Source: Hyphomicrobiales bacterium
Lineage (GTDB): Bacteria > Pseudomonadota > Alphaproteobacteria > Parvibaculales > Parvibaculaceae
DNA: 64,000 nucleotides
Assembly: GCA_016124805.1 (NCBI GenBank)
Contig: WGND01000010.1
Span: 52,661-116,660 of the forward strand
Reading direction: 5' to 3'
Part shown: positions 45,119 through 55,107 of the stretch, piece after piece
How the letters are laid out: the number at the start of each line of letters is the position of its first letter
Position numbering within the stretch: position 1 is the first letter of the stretch
Made by a program: the position numbers and the translations under genes
Notes under the pieces: model-generated
Told to the model about the DNA's origin: nothing
The model's database searches: none
What the model saw: the letters and a program-made list of their open reading frames with translations, nothing else

Positions 45119-46642
45119 ATGATCAAGAAGATTTTGCTGGGACTGGGCGGGTTTGTGCTGGTTTTGCTGGCCGTTGTGATTGGCCGGACGCTGGCGCTGC
45201 CGGGCGTCGAGCTGGTCGAGGGCGAGCCTGCGAGCCTTGAGGCTGATCAGGCCGCTGCCAATCTGGCCGACGCAGTGCGCTTCAAAACGATTTCCTATCA
45301 GGACGGCAGTGACCCCGCGCTGATCGAGGCTTCGCATCAGGCCATGACAGGCTTTCGCGACTGGCTGAGTGCGCGCTTCCCCTCCTTTACTGGCGCGACA
45401 ACCCGCGAAATCGTGAGCGATTACAGCCTGCTTTACACATGGCAGGGCAGCGACCCCTCGCTGAAGCCGGTGCTGCTGATGTCGCATATGGATGTGGTGC
45501 CCATTGCGCCAGGCACGGAAGACAAGTGGGACGAGGCTCCCTTTTCGGGCACCATTGCCGACGGCTTTGTCTGGGGCCGCGGCGCCATCGACACCAAGGG
45601 CTCGCTGGTGGCCATGGTGATGGCGGCAGATCTGCTGGCGGCAGAAAATTTCCAGCCCCGGCGCACCATCATGTTCGCCTTTGGCCATGACGAGGAAATT
45701 GGCGGCGGCGATGGCAACAAGGTGATTGCCGCCATGCTGGCCGAGCGCGGCGTGGAGCTTGAATGGGTCGCTGATGAAGGCGGCATATTGGGCGAAGGCC
45801 TGCTGCCGGGGATTCCCGGCACCGCAGCGCTGATCGGCATTGCCGAAAAGGGCTCGGTGAGCCTTGATATTGTGGCGGCCTCGCGCGGCGGGCATTCCTC
45901 CATGCCGAGCCCGGTTGATGAAACCGCCATCGGGCGCCTGACCAAGGCCATTGACGAGATCGGCAAGGCCCCTTTCGAGAGCCGCGTGGACGGGGCCTCG
46001 GCCCGCATGATTGCGGCCCTTGCGCCTGCCGCGCCCTTCATGCAGCGCATGGTCTACGCCAATATGTGGCTCTTCGAGCCCGTGGTACGCCGTGTCATGG
46101 AAGGCAGCCCGTCGAGCGCCGCACAGCTGCACACGACCATTGCCCCGACGATTATTGAAGGCGGCAACAAGGAAAATGTGCTGCCGCCCTCGGCCCATGC
46201 GGTGATCAATTTCCGCACCCATCCACGCGACACGGGCGAGGGCATTGTGGCGCATGTGAAAAAGGCCGTGGCCGATGATCCCGACATCACCGTGGTGACG
46301 ATGGATGGCATGCGACCGGCCTCGCCGGTGTCCAATGTGGACGGGGCGGGCTTCAAACTGCTCTCCGAGGCCATTTCGGCGAGCTTTCCCGGCGTGCTCA
46401 GCGTGCCCAATCTGACGGTCGGGGGCACGGATTCACGCTTTTACACAGGGCTGAGCGACAATGTTTTCCGCTTCATCCCCATCCGTATGGGTAGGGATGA
46501 CCTGCCCCGCTTCCATGGTACCAATGAGCGCGTGAGCGTGGCCAATATGGGCCAGGCCGTGGCTTTCTATAAGACATTGATGGAAATGATGAATAAGCAG
46601 GATCAGGCAGCCGTGAATGCGGCTGAAGCCGCCGCACCCTGA
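45119..46642 (+). CDS. Membrane-anchored M20-family metallopeptidase
   Basis: A 507-aa enzyme with one N-terminal membrane anchor (about residues 4-24) and an M20 dinuclear-zinc core: MSHMDVVP, WGRGAIDTKGS, the catalytic-Glu region GHDEEIGGGDG and TVGGTDSRF near the end. The overall arrangement resembles PM20D1-like carboxypeptidases, which hydrolyse N-acyl amino acids; the substrate here is unknown. GGAGGGG lies upstream of the ATG at 45119, which is preferred over an ATG at 45092. Confidence 0.88.
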   Translation: MIKKILLGLGGFVLVLLAVVIGRTLALPGVELVEGEPASLEADQAAANLADAVRFKTISYQDGSDPALIEASHQAMTGFRDWLSARFPSFTGATTREIVSDYSLLYTWQGSDPSLKPVLLMSHMDVVPIAPGTEDKWDEAPFSGTIADGFVWGRGAIDTKGSLVAMVMAADLLAAENFQPRRTIMFAFGHDEEIGGGDGNKVIAAMLAERGVELEWVADEGGILGEGLLPGIPGTAALIGIAEKGSVSLDIVAASRGGHSSMPSPVDETAIGRLTKAIDEIGKAPFESRVDGASARMIAALAPAAPFMQRMVYANMWLFEPVVRRVMEGSPSSAAQLHTTIAPTIIEGGNKENVLPPSAHAVINFRTHPRDTGEGIVAHVKKAVADDPDITVVTMDGMRPASPVSNVDGAGFKLLSEAISASFPGVLSVPNLTVGGTDSRFYTGLSDNVFRFIPIRMGRDDLPRFHGTNERVSVANMGQAVAFYKTLMEMMNKQDQAAVNAAEAAAP

Positions 46643-46963
46643 GCCCTGTTAAGGCTATTAAATAGGCGATTTGGGACCGGCCTGCTCCCGCAGGCCGCTG
46701 AAGCATGTGGCGAGATTGCCGCATCCCTTCAAACTGGTGCCCAAATCTATTGCGCCGCCTTGGCGTGGGAACTATGTTGGCGCCGATTTTCGGATTATGA
46801 CTGAATTATTCAGGCGTGTTTGTGATTGGGCCAGCGCATTGGCACCTCTTTTGCTGTGAAAGCATGAAGAGACCACCGCAACACATTGATGAGATCCAGC
46901 AATCGCGTGGCCCGAACCATGCGTCTAGGGGCAAAGCCCCCTCGGGACTAGGAGCAACAGAAC
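46643..46963. other. Intergenic region before pckA
   Basis: No protein gene is evident in these 321 bp. CGGCCTGC (46677-46684) and GCAGGCCG (46689-46696) form an 8-bp hairpin that may end the M20 transcript although it lacks a T run. The rest should hold the pckA promoter and leader; a small GGGGC-AAA-GCCCC hairpin sits near 46928-46940, close to the start. Confidence 0.5.
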
Positions 46964-48577
46964 GTGAAACAGACCGGCCCTTACATCAGCAAACACGGCG
47001 TGGACGTGAGCGGATTCAAAAATCTGGCCGCCGCACACTGGAATTACCGTCCAGCGGCGCTTTATGAAGAAGCAATCCGCCGCGGTGAGGGCGAAGTCGC
47101 CGCCAATGGCCCGATGGTCGTGAAGACCGGCGTGCATACAGGCCGCTCCGCCAAGGACAAATATATCGTCCGCGATGCCAATACCGAAAACACCGTCTGG
47201 TGGGACAACAACAAGGCAATGACGCCAGAAGCCTTCGACCTTCTCCACCAGGACATGCTCAAACATGCCGAAGGCAAAGAGCTCTTCATTCAGGATCTCT
47301 TCGGCGGCGCCGACAAGACCCACCGCATGGCAAGCCGCATCTATTCCGAATTTGGCTGGCACTCGCTGTTCATCCAGAACCTGCTGATCGAGCCGACACC
47401 TGCCGAACTCGCCGACTTCCTTCCCGAATTCACGATCATCGATCTGCCGAGCTTTGTCGCCGATCCTGCCAAATATGGCGTGCGCAGCTCCACCGTGATC
47501 GCCTGCGATTTCACCCGCCGCATCGTGCTGATTGCCAACACTTCCTATGCCGGTGAAATCAAGAAGTCCGTCTTCTCGATGCTGAATTACGAATTGCCGC
47601 CCAAGCGCGTGATGCCGATGCATTGCTCGTCCAATATCGGCCCGGATGGCGACACCGCCATTTTCTTCGGCCTGTCGGGCACCGGCAAGACCACGCTCTC
47701 GGCTGATGCCAGCCGCACGCTGATCGGCGACGATGAGCATGGCTGGTCGGAAAATGGCGTCTTCAATTTCGAAGGCGGCTGCTATGCCAAGATGATCAAG
47801 CTGTCGGCGGAAGCCGAGCCGGAAATCTACGCCGTGACGCGTCGCTTCGGCACCGTGCTTGAAAATGTGGTGATGGACGAGCAGACACGCGAGCTTGATC
47901 TCGACAGCGCGGCGCTGGCTGAAAACAGCCGTGGCGCCTATCCGCTCTCCTTCATCCCGAATGCCAGCTCAACCGGCACGGGCGGTCATCCCAAGAACAT
48001 TATCATGCTGACGGCTGATGCCTTCGGCGTGCTGCCGCCCATCTCCAAGCTCACACCGAGCCAGGCGATGTATCACTTCCTGTCGGGCTACACCGCCAAG
48101 GTTGCAGGCACCGAAAAAGGTGTGACCGAACCTGAAGCCACTTTCTCGACATGCTTTGGCGGACCCTTCATGTCCCGCCACCCCACCGAATATGGCAATC
48201 TGCTGCGTGACCTGATTGCCGAGCACAAGGTGGATTGCTGGCTTGTGAATACCGGCTGGACCGGTGGGGCCTATGGCGTGGGTTCGCGCATGCCGATCAA
48301 GGCGACACGCGCGCTGCTGGCGGCTGCCCTCGATGGCTCGCTCTCCAAGGTGGAATTCCGCACGGATGCGAATTTCGGCTTTGAAGTGCCTGTGAGCGTG
48401 CCGGGCGTCGACACCAAGATCCTCAACCCGCGCGACACATGGGCCGACAAGGCCGGCTATGATGCGCAGGCCCAGAAGGTGGTGAAGATGTTCATCGACA
48501 ATTTTGAGAAGTTCGAAGCGCATGTGGACCCGGAAGTGCGCGACGCCGCACCCGCTGTCAAAAGCGCTGCTGAATAA
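46964..48577 (+). CDS. pckA: Phosphoenolpyruvate carboxykinase (ATP)
   Basis: A 537-aa gluconeogenic enzyme converting oxaloacetate and ATP to PEP. Signatures are [15 protein letters not shown], the substrate site [13 protein letters not shown], the kinase P-loop [16 protein letters not shown] and GCYAKMIKL. The GTG start has AGGAG 10 bases upstream. Its position near chvG-chvI is usual in rhizobia-like alphaproteobacteria. A strong terminator follows. Confidence 0.97.
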   Translation: MKQTGPYISKHGVDVSGFKNLAAAHWNYRPAALYEEAIRRGEGEVAANGPMVVKTGVHTGRSAKDKYIVRDANTENTVWWDNNKAMTPEAFDLLHQDMLKHAEGKELFIQDLFGGADKTHRMASRIYSEFGWHSLFIQNLLIEPTPAELADFLPEFTIIDLPSFVADPAKYGVRSSTVIACDFTRRIVLIANTSYAGEIKKSVFSMLNYELPPKRVMPMHCSSNIGPDGDTAIFFGLSGTGKTTLSADASRTLIGDDEHGWSENGVFNFEGGCYAKMIKLSAEAEPEIYAVTRRFGTVLENVVMDEQTRELDLDSAALAENSRGAYPLSFIPNASSTGTGGHPKNIIMLTADAFGVLPPISKLTPSQAMYHFLSGYTAKVAGTEKGVTEPEATFSTCFGGPFMSRHPTEYGNLLRDLIAEHKVDCWLVNTGWTGGAYGVGSRMPIKATRALLAAALDGSLSKVEFRTDANFGFEVPVSVPGVDTKILNPRDTWADKAGYDAQAQKVVKMFIDNFEKFEAHVDPEVRDAAPAVKSAAE

Positions 48578-48602
48578 GCTCAGCCCTAACGAGTAAATGA
48601 AG

Positions 48603-48630
48603 AGCCCGGAGAGAAATCTCCGGGCTTTTT
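48603..48630 (+). terminator. Intrinsic terminator after pckA
   Basis: AGCCCGGAGA (48603-48612), GAAA loop, TCTCCGGGCT (48617-48626) and a T run to 48630: a perfect 10-bp stem with a stable tetraloop. Confidence 0.93.
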
Positions 48631-48680
48631 GGTTTTTAATCTTCGTTTGATATGGAGCCCATTAGCGAGCCATACTTCAC

Positions 48681-48726
48681 GTTGCGTTTAATATGGGCTA
48701 ATTTTAAAAATCATATTCAACGCAAC
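48681..48726. repeat. 15-bp inverted repeat upstream of fic
   Basis: The arm at 48681-48695 (starting GTTGCGTTTAATATG) and the arm at 48712-48726 (ending TTCAACGCAAC) are complementary at 14 of 15 positions around a 16-base AT-rich loop. It lies 53 bp before the fic start and after the pckA terminator. It may be an operator for Fic autoregulation or an RNA hairpin. Confidence 0.7.
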
Positions 48727-48779
48727 TTCATCTAAAGCAAGCATTAACCCTTTGTAAATAATGGCAATATGGGACACCA

Positions 48780-49928
48780 ATGCCGCGACAATATAATACA
48801 GGACGATATGAACCCCAGATCGGGGGGTACAAGGCTTTCATTCCAACTCCACTGCCGCCCAAGCCCGAACTCCAGATCAGCAACGCTACCCAAACTCTGC
48901 TTTCAAAGGCAGATAGAGCCTTGGGGCGACTTGATGGTTCAATCCTGTCATTGCCAAATCCCGACCTCTTCGTCCTGATGTACGTTCGCAAAGAGGCTGT
49001 ACTTTCGAGCCAGATCGAAGGCACGCAAGCATCACTCGCTGACGTACTTGAGGCTGAGGCAAATGTGATCCGCTCTCGCCATCCACTCGATGTAGATGAG
49101 GTTCTAAACTATGTTTCAGCCATGAAATATGGGCTGTCAAAATTAGCCGAACTTCCGATATCAACCCGCCTCATAAGAGAAATTCACCATGAACTGATGA
49201 AAGGTGTTCGTGGCGACAAAATGCAACCCGGCGAAATTCGTACAATCCAAAATTGGATCGGATCTGATGGAGCGAGCCTTAGTCACGCAAGCTTCGTCCC
49301 GCCTCCACCCGATAAAGTAGCAGGCGCGCTATTCGATTTGGAAAAGTTTCTCAATGAAGAATCTTCCCTACCAGCGCTGATCCGGTACGGACTTGCACAT
49401 GCGCAATTTGAAACTATCCATCCATTTCTTGACGGCAATGGCCGTATGGGAAGACTCCTCGTCACATTTTTACTTTGCCGAGATGAAATTTTATCAAAAC
49501 CAGTTCTGTATATCTCTCATTACCTCAAACGCCATCGTGCACGCTATTATGATCTCCTCCAGGCAACCAGAGAAGATGGCGATCTTGAAAGTTGGTTGAA
49601 TTTTTTTCTGACAGGTGTTTGCGAGGTGTCAAACGAGGCATCAGTAACAGCGAGAAAAATTGTTGAACTCAGAGAAACTCATCGTGAAATGATTACCGAA
49701 AAATTTGGACGTGCAGCAGGCAACGGACTGAAGCTGCTGGAACATCTATATCAGACGCCAATTGTCACTGTTCAGGTTGTTGCTGAGATGCTGGGTGTAA
49801 CATATGCCGGTGCAGCTAATCTGGTGAATAAGATGGAAGACAACGGGCTGATAACTGAAATAACAGGACAAGCACGCAATCGAATTTTTAGCTATGAGCC
49901 ATACATATCCCTCTTCACTGACAATTAA
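48780..49928 (+). CDS. Fic-family AMPylase with N-terminal inhibitory motif
   Basis: A 382-aa Fic protein likely to transfer AMP (or another nucleotide part) to target proteins. The order is: a Fic_N region; the autoinhibitory [S/T]xxxE[G/N]-type motif SSQIEG near residue 78; the active-site loop HPFLDGNGRMGRLL with catalytic His; and a C-terminal winged helix (VTVQVVAEMLGVTYAGAANLVNKMEDNGLI) that can bind DNA. No separate antitoxin gene is needed in this class. Codon use is AT-rich compared with pckA and polA, so the gene was probably acquired. It ends with a 4-bp overlap against convergent polA. No clear Shine-Dalgarno is visible. Confidence 0.92.
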   Translation: MPRQYNTGRYEPQIGGYKAFIPTPLPPKPELQISNATQTLLSKADRALGRLDGSILSLPNPDLFVLMYVRKEAVLSSQIEGTQASLADVLEAEANVIRSRHPLDVDEVLNYVSAMKYGLSKLAELPISTRLIREIHHELMKGVRGDKMQPGEIRTIQNWIGSDGASLSHASFVPPPPDKVAGALFDLEKFLNEESSLPALIRYGLAHAQFETIHPFLDGNGRMGRLLVTFLLCRDEILSKPVLYISHYLKRHRARYYDLLQATREDGDLESWLNFFLTGVCEVSNEASVTARKIVELRETHREMITEKFGRAAGNGLKLLEHLYQTPIVTVQVVAEMLGVTYAGAANLVNKMEDNGLITEITGQARNRIFSYEPYISLFTDN

Positions 49929-52879
49929 TGCGCCTCGTCCCAGTTTTTGGCGGCGCGGGCATCGACATCCAGCGGCACACTGAGCATAAGCGCGGGTTCG
50001 GCGGCGCCCGACATCACCTTCGAGACAAGCTTGATGGTGGCATCGGTTTCGGCCTTCGGCGCCTCGAAGATCAACTCGTCATGGACCTGCAGCAGCATGC
50101 GCGCTGAAAGCTTTGCGTCACTCAGGGCCTGCGGCATTCGGATCATGGCGCGGCGGATGATGTCGGCCGCCGATCCCTGAATGGGCGCGTTGATGGCGGC
50201 CCGCTCCATGAAGCTGCGTTCGGCCTGCGAGGATGAATTGATCGAAGGCAGATGGATGCGGCGCCCGAAGATGGTTTCGACATAGCCATTGCTGTGGGCA
50301 AAGGCCTTGGTGTCATCCATATAGGCGCGGATGCCAGGAAACTTCGTGAAATAGGCGTTGATATAATCGCCTGCTTCGGTACGCGAGATGCCGAGCTGAT
50401 TGGCCAGACCAAAAGCAGAAATGCCATAGACAATACCGAAATTGATGGCCTTGGCGCGGCGACGCACCGAGGGGTCCATGCCTTCGATGGGGACACCGAA
50501 AATCTCGCTCGCCGTCATGGCATGAATATCGAGCCCTTCGGCAAAGGCTTTCTTGAGCGCGGGAATATTGGCGATATGGGCAAGCAGGCGCAATTCGATC
50601 TGACTATAGTCCGCCGAAATCAGCTTGTTGCCCGTGTCGGCGACAAAGGCTGTCCTGATCTTGCGGCCATCCTCGGTGCGGACCGGGATGTTTTGCAGAT
50701 TGGGATCGGATGAGGCAAAGCGGCCCGTGGAAGTGGCGGCAAGCGAATAGGAGGTGTGGACGCGGCCGGTATCGGGATCGATGAAACCCGGCAAGGCATC
50801 GGTATAGGTGCTTTTGAGCTTGGAGAGGCCGCGCCAGTCGAGCACGCGCTGGGGCAGGTCGTGGCCTTGCGCGGCCAGCATGTCGAGCGTATCGGCATCG
50901 GTTGACCAGGCGCCGGTCTTGGTTTTGCGCCCGCCTTCCAGACTCATCTTGTCGAAGAGGATTTCGCCGAGCTGCTTGGGCGAGGCGATGTTGAAATGCT
51001 CGCCCGCGAGCTCGTAAATCTCGTCTTCATATTGGGCCATCTTCTGGGCGAATTCAGCCGAGAGCCGGGCGAGTACGGCCTTGTCGACCTTGATGCCGGC
51101 GCGTTCCATGGCGACCACGACGGGCACCAGCGGGCGCTCGAGCGTTTCATAGAGCGTCATCTTGCTTTCAGCGACAAGGCGCGGCTTGAGGATATGCCAG
51201 AGGCGCAGCGTGACATCGGCATCCTCGGCGGCATAGGCAATCGCTTTTTCCACCGGCACCTGATCGAAGGTGATCTGCGCCTTGCCGCTGCCGGCAACTT
51301 CCTTGAAGGGGATGGGCGTGTGGCCGAGATGAATTTGCGAGAGCTCGTCCATGCCATGGCCATGACGGCCGGCATCCAGCGCATAGGACATATGCATCGT
51401 GTCATCAATGGGGGCGAGCATGATGCCATGCCGGGCAAAGACACCCATGTCGAATTTGAGATTCTGGCCGATCTTGAGGACGGAGGGGTCTTCGAGCATC
51501 GGCCTGAGAATGGCGAGGGCCTCTTTCAGCGGGATCTGCTCGGCCTCGCCGGTATTGTCGAGATCCAGCCCGCCATTGCCGCCATGCTGGAGCGGGATGT
51601 AGCAGGCCTCGCCCGGGACAAGCGAGAGCGAGACACCGACAAGACGGGCCTGCATGACATTGAGCGAATCCGTTTCAGTGTCGACGGCGACATAGCCCTG
51701 ATCATGGGCGCGCGCGACCCATGATTTGAGCGCCTCTGCCTTGGTGACGCCGACATGGTTTGCTTCATCAAAGGACTGATCGAGCCCCCTGATGGTGGCG
51801 CCCGGTTCGCCGCCCGGCGGCATGGCGCGGGCATCATGCTGCGGTTTTGGTGATGTGGGTTTGGGATCGCCTTTCGGGGCGGCTTCTTCTTTCGCCGGTG
51901 ACGCGGAGCGATCAGTCGGCAGACCATCATCGCTGGGCGCAATGCTGGCGACATCGATCTTGTAGCGGTCGCCGACGCGGCGGGTGAGCGTGGCAAATTC
52001 CATATGTTTCAGAAAGGCGATCAGGCGCTCGGGATCGGGCTCGGCCAGACCAAAGCTTTCCAGCGGTTCTTCAATCGGGACATTCTGCTCAAGCTCGACG
52101 AGGCGGCGGGAGATGCGGGCCTGCTCGGCAAATTCGATCAGGTTTTCACGGCGTTTGGTCTGTTTGATTTCCGAAGCGCGTTCGAGCAGGGTTTCAAGAT
52201 CACCATATTCATTGATGAGCTGGGCGGCGGTCTTGATGCCGATGCCGGGCACGCCGGGGACATTGTCGACGCTGTCGCCTGCCAGCGCCTGCACATCGAC
52301 GACCTTGTCGGGCGCGACGCCGAATTTTTCCATGACGCCGTCATGGGTGATGGTTTTCAGCTTCATCGTGTCGAGCATGTCGACATCATCATTGACGAGC
52401 TGCATCAGATCCTTGTCGGAGGAGACGATGGTGACGCGGGCCCCGGCCTCGCGCGCCAGACGCGCATAGGTGGCGATGAGATCATCGGCCTCATAGCCCA
52501 TCATCTCGATGGAGGGCACCGAGAAGGCGCGCACGGCATCGCGCACCAGCGTGAATTGCGGCACCAGGTCCTCAGGCGGCGGCGGGCGGTTGGCCTTGTA
52601 TTGGGGATAAATTTCGTTGCGGAAGGTCTTGGAGGAGGCATCAAAAATGACGGCGAGATGGGTGGGCTCAAACTCGTCCTTGGTGTCCTCGATAAATTTG
52701 TAGAGCATGTTGCAGAAGCCGGAAACGGCGCCCACAGGCACCCCGTCGGATTTGCGCGTCAACGGGGGCAACGCATGATAGGCACGGAAAATATAGCCCG
52801 AGCCGTCTATCAGAAAGAGATGGTCCCCCTTTTTGAGGGGCCTTGTTTTTTGCTGTTCCTGCGCCTTGCCGCTTGTCAC
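49925..52879 (-). CDS. polA: DNA polymerase I
   Basis: A 984-aa polymerase for Okazaki-fragment processing and repair. The N-terminal 5'-3' exonuclease shows LIDGSGYIFRAYHAL and VVDVQALAGDSVDNVPGVPGIG. The 3'-5' exonuclease keeps VAVDTETDSL, so proofreading may be active. The polymerase core has RTEDGRKIRTAF, SADYSQIELRLLAHI, RRRAKAINFGIVYG and VHDELIFEAP. A linker of about 60 residues rich in P/A/K (near 330-390) is longer than in E. coli. The start is a GTG with GGAAGG upstream. Confidence 0.97.
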   Translation of the reverse strand: MTSGKAQEQQKTRPLKKGDHLFLIDGSGYIFRAYHALPPLTRKSDGVPVGAVSGFCNMLYKFIEDTKDEFEPTHLAVIFDASSKTFRNEIYPQYKANRPPPPEDLVPQFTLVRDAVRAFSVPSIEMMGYEADDLIATYARLAREAGARVTIVSSDKDLMQLVNDDVDMLDTMKLKTITHDGVMEKFGVAPDKVVDVQALAGDSVDNVPGVPGIGIKTAAQLINEYGDLETLLERASEIKQTKRRENLIEFAEQARISRRLVELEQNVPIEEPLESFGLAEPDPERLIAFLKHMEFATLTRRVGDRYKIDVASIAPSDDGLPTDRSASPAKEEAAPKGDPKPTSPKPQHDARAMPPGGEPGATIRGLDQSFDEANHVGVTKAEALKSWVARAHDQGYVAVDTETDSLNVMQARLVGVSLSLVPGEACYIPLQHGGNGGLDLDNTGEAEQIPLKEALAILRPMLEDPSVLKIGQNLKFDMGVFARHGIMLAPIDDTMHMSYALDAGRHGHGMDELSQIHLGHTPIPFKEVAGSGKAQITFDQVPVEKAIAYAAEDADVTLRLWHILKPRLVAESKMTLYETLERPLVPVVVAMERAGIKVDKAVLARLSAEFAQKMAQYEDEIYELAGEHFNIASPKQLGEILFDKMSLEGGRKTKTGAWSTDADTLDMLAAQGHDLPQRVLDWRGLSKLKSTYTDALPGFIDPDTGRVHTSYSLAATSTGRFASSDPNLQNIPVRTEDGRKIRTAFVADTGNKLISADYSQIELRLLAHIANIPALKKAFAEGLDIHAMTASEIFGVPIEGMDPSVRRRAKAINFGIVYGISAFGLANQLGISRTEAGDYINAYFTKFPGIRAYMDDTKAFAHSNGYVETIFGRRIHLPSINSSSQAERSFMERAAINAPIQGSAADIIRRAMIRMPQALSDAKLSARMLLQVHDELIFEAPKAETDATIKLVSKVMSGAAEPALMLSVPLDVDARAAKNWDEAH

Positions 52880-53113
52880 ACGCGCCGCCTTCCCTATCTA
52901 TGCTTGAGTACCGGACACGTCATAGCGCATTTTTGCCCGATCTGCGTCCCCCTGCTTGTCTGACGGCTTGCCGCAGCCCCGCAAGGAAGCGAAAATCAGC
53001 GCCCAAATCAAGGCCGTGACGGTCTCCAGAGGCAGAATGAACTGCCACCCGCCAGAATGATCACCCGATGGACCCCGTCCGGGCGGCCTCATTCCCGATA
53101 AAAAGAGCCCCAC

Positions 53114-54124
53114 ATGGCCGATACATTATACCACCCCGAAAGCCCCGATGACCTGATGCCGCGCGAGCTGCGCGCCGAGCAGGGCCGGGAGCCCGCCATT
53201 CAGGCGCGGGGGCTGCGCAAGACCTACAAGGCCAGCAACGGCCAGCCCGCCAAGGAAGCGCTGAAGGGCATCGACCTGACGATCCCGCAGGGCTCGATCT
53301 TCGGCCTGCTGGGCCCCAATGGGGCAGGCAAATCGACCTTCATCAATATTCTGGCAGGTCTCGTTGTGAAAACGGGCGGGCATGCCTCGATCTGGGGCTT
53401 TGACATCGACGTCAATCCGCGACAGGCGCGCGGCTCGATCGGCGTGGTGCCGCAGGAGCTGAGCATCGACCCCTTCTTCACGCCGGCCGAGGTGATGGAG
53501 ATGCAGGCGGGCCTTTATGGCGTGCCCAAAAGCGAGCGCCGGACCATGGAAATTCTTCGCGCCATGGGGCTGGAAGACAAGGCCGATGCCTATGCCCGCA
53601 CGCTGTCGGGCGGCATGCGGCGGCGCCTGCTGGTGGCCAAGGCGATGGTGCATAACCCACCCGTGCTGGTGCTGGATGAACCGACAGCGGGCGTGGATGT
53701 GGAATTGCGTCGCCAGCTCTGGGATTACGTGAAGAGCCTGCATGCGGCCGGCACGACGATTGTGCTGACAACGCATTATCTGGAGGAAGCACAGGCGCTG
53801 TGCGACCAGATTGCGATTATCGACAAGGGCGCGGTGATTGCCTGCGAACCCACCGAGACGCTGATCGGGCGCCTGAACGAGAAGAAACTCATTCTGCGAC
53901 CCAGCAGCCCGGTGAGTGAACTGCCCGCCGCCCTTTCCGGCTACAAGTCGGAAATCAACGCCAATGGCAGCATCAGCATCAACTACAATCCGGCCGAGAT
54001 CAGCACGATGGATCTGATTGCGAAGATTGGTGAGGCGGGCATCGAAATTGCCGATCTTTCAACGGAAGAAGCAAGCCTGGAAGATGTGTTCCTGCATCTG
54101 ACCTCGCATGGCGAGCCCGGCTAG
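53114..54124 (+). CDS. ABC transporter ATP-binding protein
   Basis: A 336-aa ATPase of the multidrug/NodI-YadG type: Walker A LGPNGAGKSTFINIL, Q loop VPQELSIDPFFT, signature LSGGMRRRLLVAKAM, Walker B VLVLDEPTAGVDVELRR, H loop TTHYLEEA, and a C-terminal DUF4162-like tail of about 80 residues. No permease gene is adjacent on either side, so its membrane partner lies elsewhere. It is divergent from polA. Confidence 0.9.
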   Translation: MADTLYHPESPDDLMPRELRAEQGREPAIQARGLRKTYKASNGQPAKEALKGIDLTIPQGSIFGLLGPNGAGKSTFINILAGLVVKTGGHASIWGFDIDVNPRQARGSIGVVPQELSIDPFFTPAEVMEMQAGLYGVPKSERRTMEILRAMGLEDKADAYARTLSGGMRRRLLVAKAMVHNPPVLVLDEPTAGVDVELRRQLWDYVKSLHAAGTTIVLTTHYLEEAQALCDQIAIIDKGAVIACEPTETLIGRLNEKKLILRPSSPVSELPAALSGYKSEINANGSISINYNPAEISTMDLIAKIGEAGIEIADLSTEEASLEDVFLHLTSHGEPG

Positions 54125-54132
54125 AACGCGGA

Positions 54133-54642
54133 TCAGGATTCGTTTGGCGAGGCGCGACGCAGCAATTCGCCCATCACGACATCGACATGGGTGCCGCCAA
54201 TGGAAAGCGGCATGAGCAGCGCCTCGATGGCCACGGGACGCTTGGCCGACTCAAAGGTTGCGTGACCAAAAACGCGGATGGGGCGGCGCAGCTGCGCGAC
54301 AATGCTGAAGAGCTTCACGCCTGTGCTCAGCGCAACGGTCGGCACCACCTCATTGAGGCGTTTGCCGGTGAAATCTGCCGCCGCCAGTTCATTGAGGGCG
54401 GTGCCCATGAGCCTGATCTTGAAATTTTCCGGGCGCGTGGCGGGCTGATCAACGCCGACCAGAAAGAGCGAGGGCAGATGGCTGATGATCTCGCCGGGCT
54501 TCACATCGACACGCGCGGGCAGCGCCTTGCCAAGCTTCTTGCCCTGCCAATAGGTCAGCATCTCGCGCAGGCGTGCGTCCTGCAGACCCAGCAGCGGATC
54601 GAGATAAATATCAAAAGGAGACAGCCGCAGCGGCTCCGCCAT
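54133..54642 (-). CDS. PAS-domain protein (PAS_5/DUF1488-like alphaproteobacterial type)
   Basis: A 169-aa single-domain protein. Segments DPLLGLQDARLREMLTYW, LFLVGVDQPATRPENFKIRLMGTALNEL and FTGKRLNEVVP fit the PAS_5-type sensors common in alphaproteobacteria; there is no kinase or output domain. The ligand and partner are unknown. It converges on the ABC ATPase gene with only 8 bp between the stops. Confidence 0.72.
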   Translation of the reverse strand: MAEPLRLSPFDIYLDPLLGLQDARLREMLTYWQGKKLGKALPARVDVKPGEIISHLPSLFLVGVDQPATRPENFKIRLMGTALNELAAADFTGKRLNEVVPTVALSTGVKLFSIVAQLRRPIRVFGHATFESAKRPVAIEALLMPLSIGGTHVDVVMGELLRRASPNES

Positions 54643-54874
54643 GCCTCAATACCTTTATTGGCCACCCGAAAGGGGATGGCAGGGGCTTTTCGTGCCAGCC
54701 CGGCACATTCAAGGCAAGCGTTTCAATTATGGGGCCAGATGGGTGCGGTGAGGGCTGGCGCATGGCATGGCTCGGCGAGAGGGCACCGCTTCTGCCCTGC
54801 CAAAGGGCTGATTGTCAGCGCGGGTGCTTTGATTTATGGTCCGCCTCGTGTTGCTCCCCTTCGCGGTGAGCCTG

Positions 54875-54951
<77 letters not shown>

Positions 54952-55107
54952 TTTCTCCTTTCCTTCGAAAATCCAGCCCGTTAGCCAGACCGCTGTCAGG
55001 CGGCGGAGGGTGATGCCATAAAAGCGGGGCGTTCCCGTTCCAAAGGGAAACAGGTTGCTCAGGGCTGATGGACGACCCGGAATTTTACCGAAGGCAGGCC
55101 TATCGCA

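Noticed and set aside
52898..53113. Possible 71-aa minus-strand protein between polA and the ABC gene
   Set aside because: It has one hydrophobic stretch but no start signal, and it spans the region expected to hold divergent promoters.
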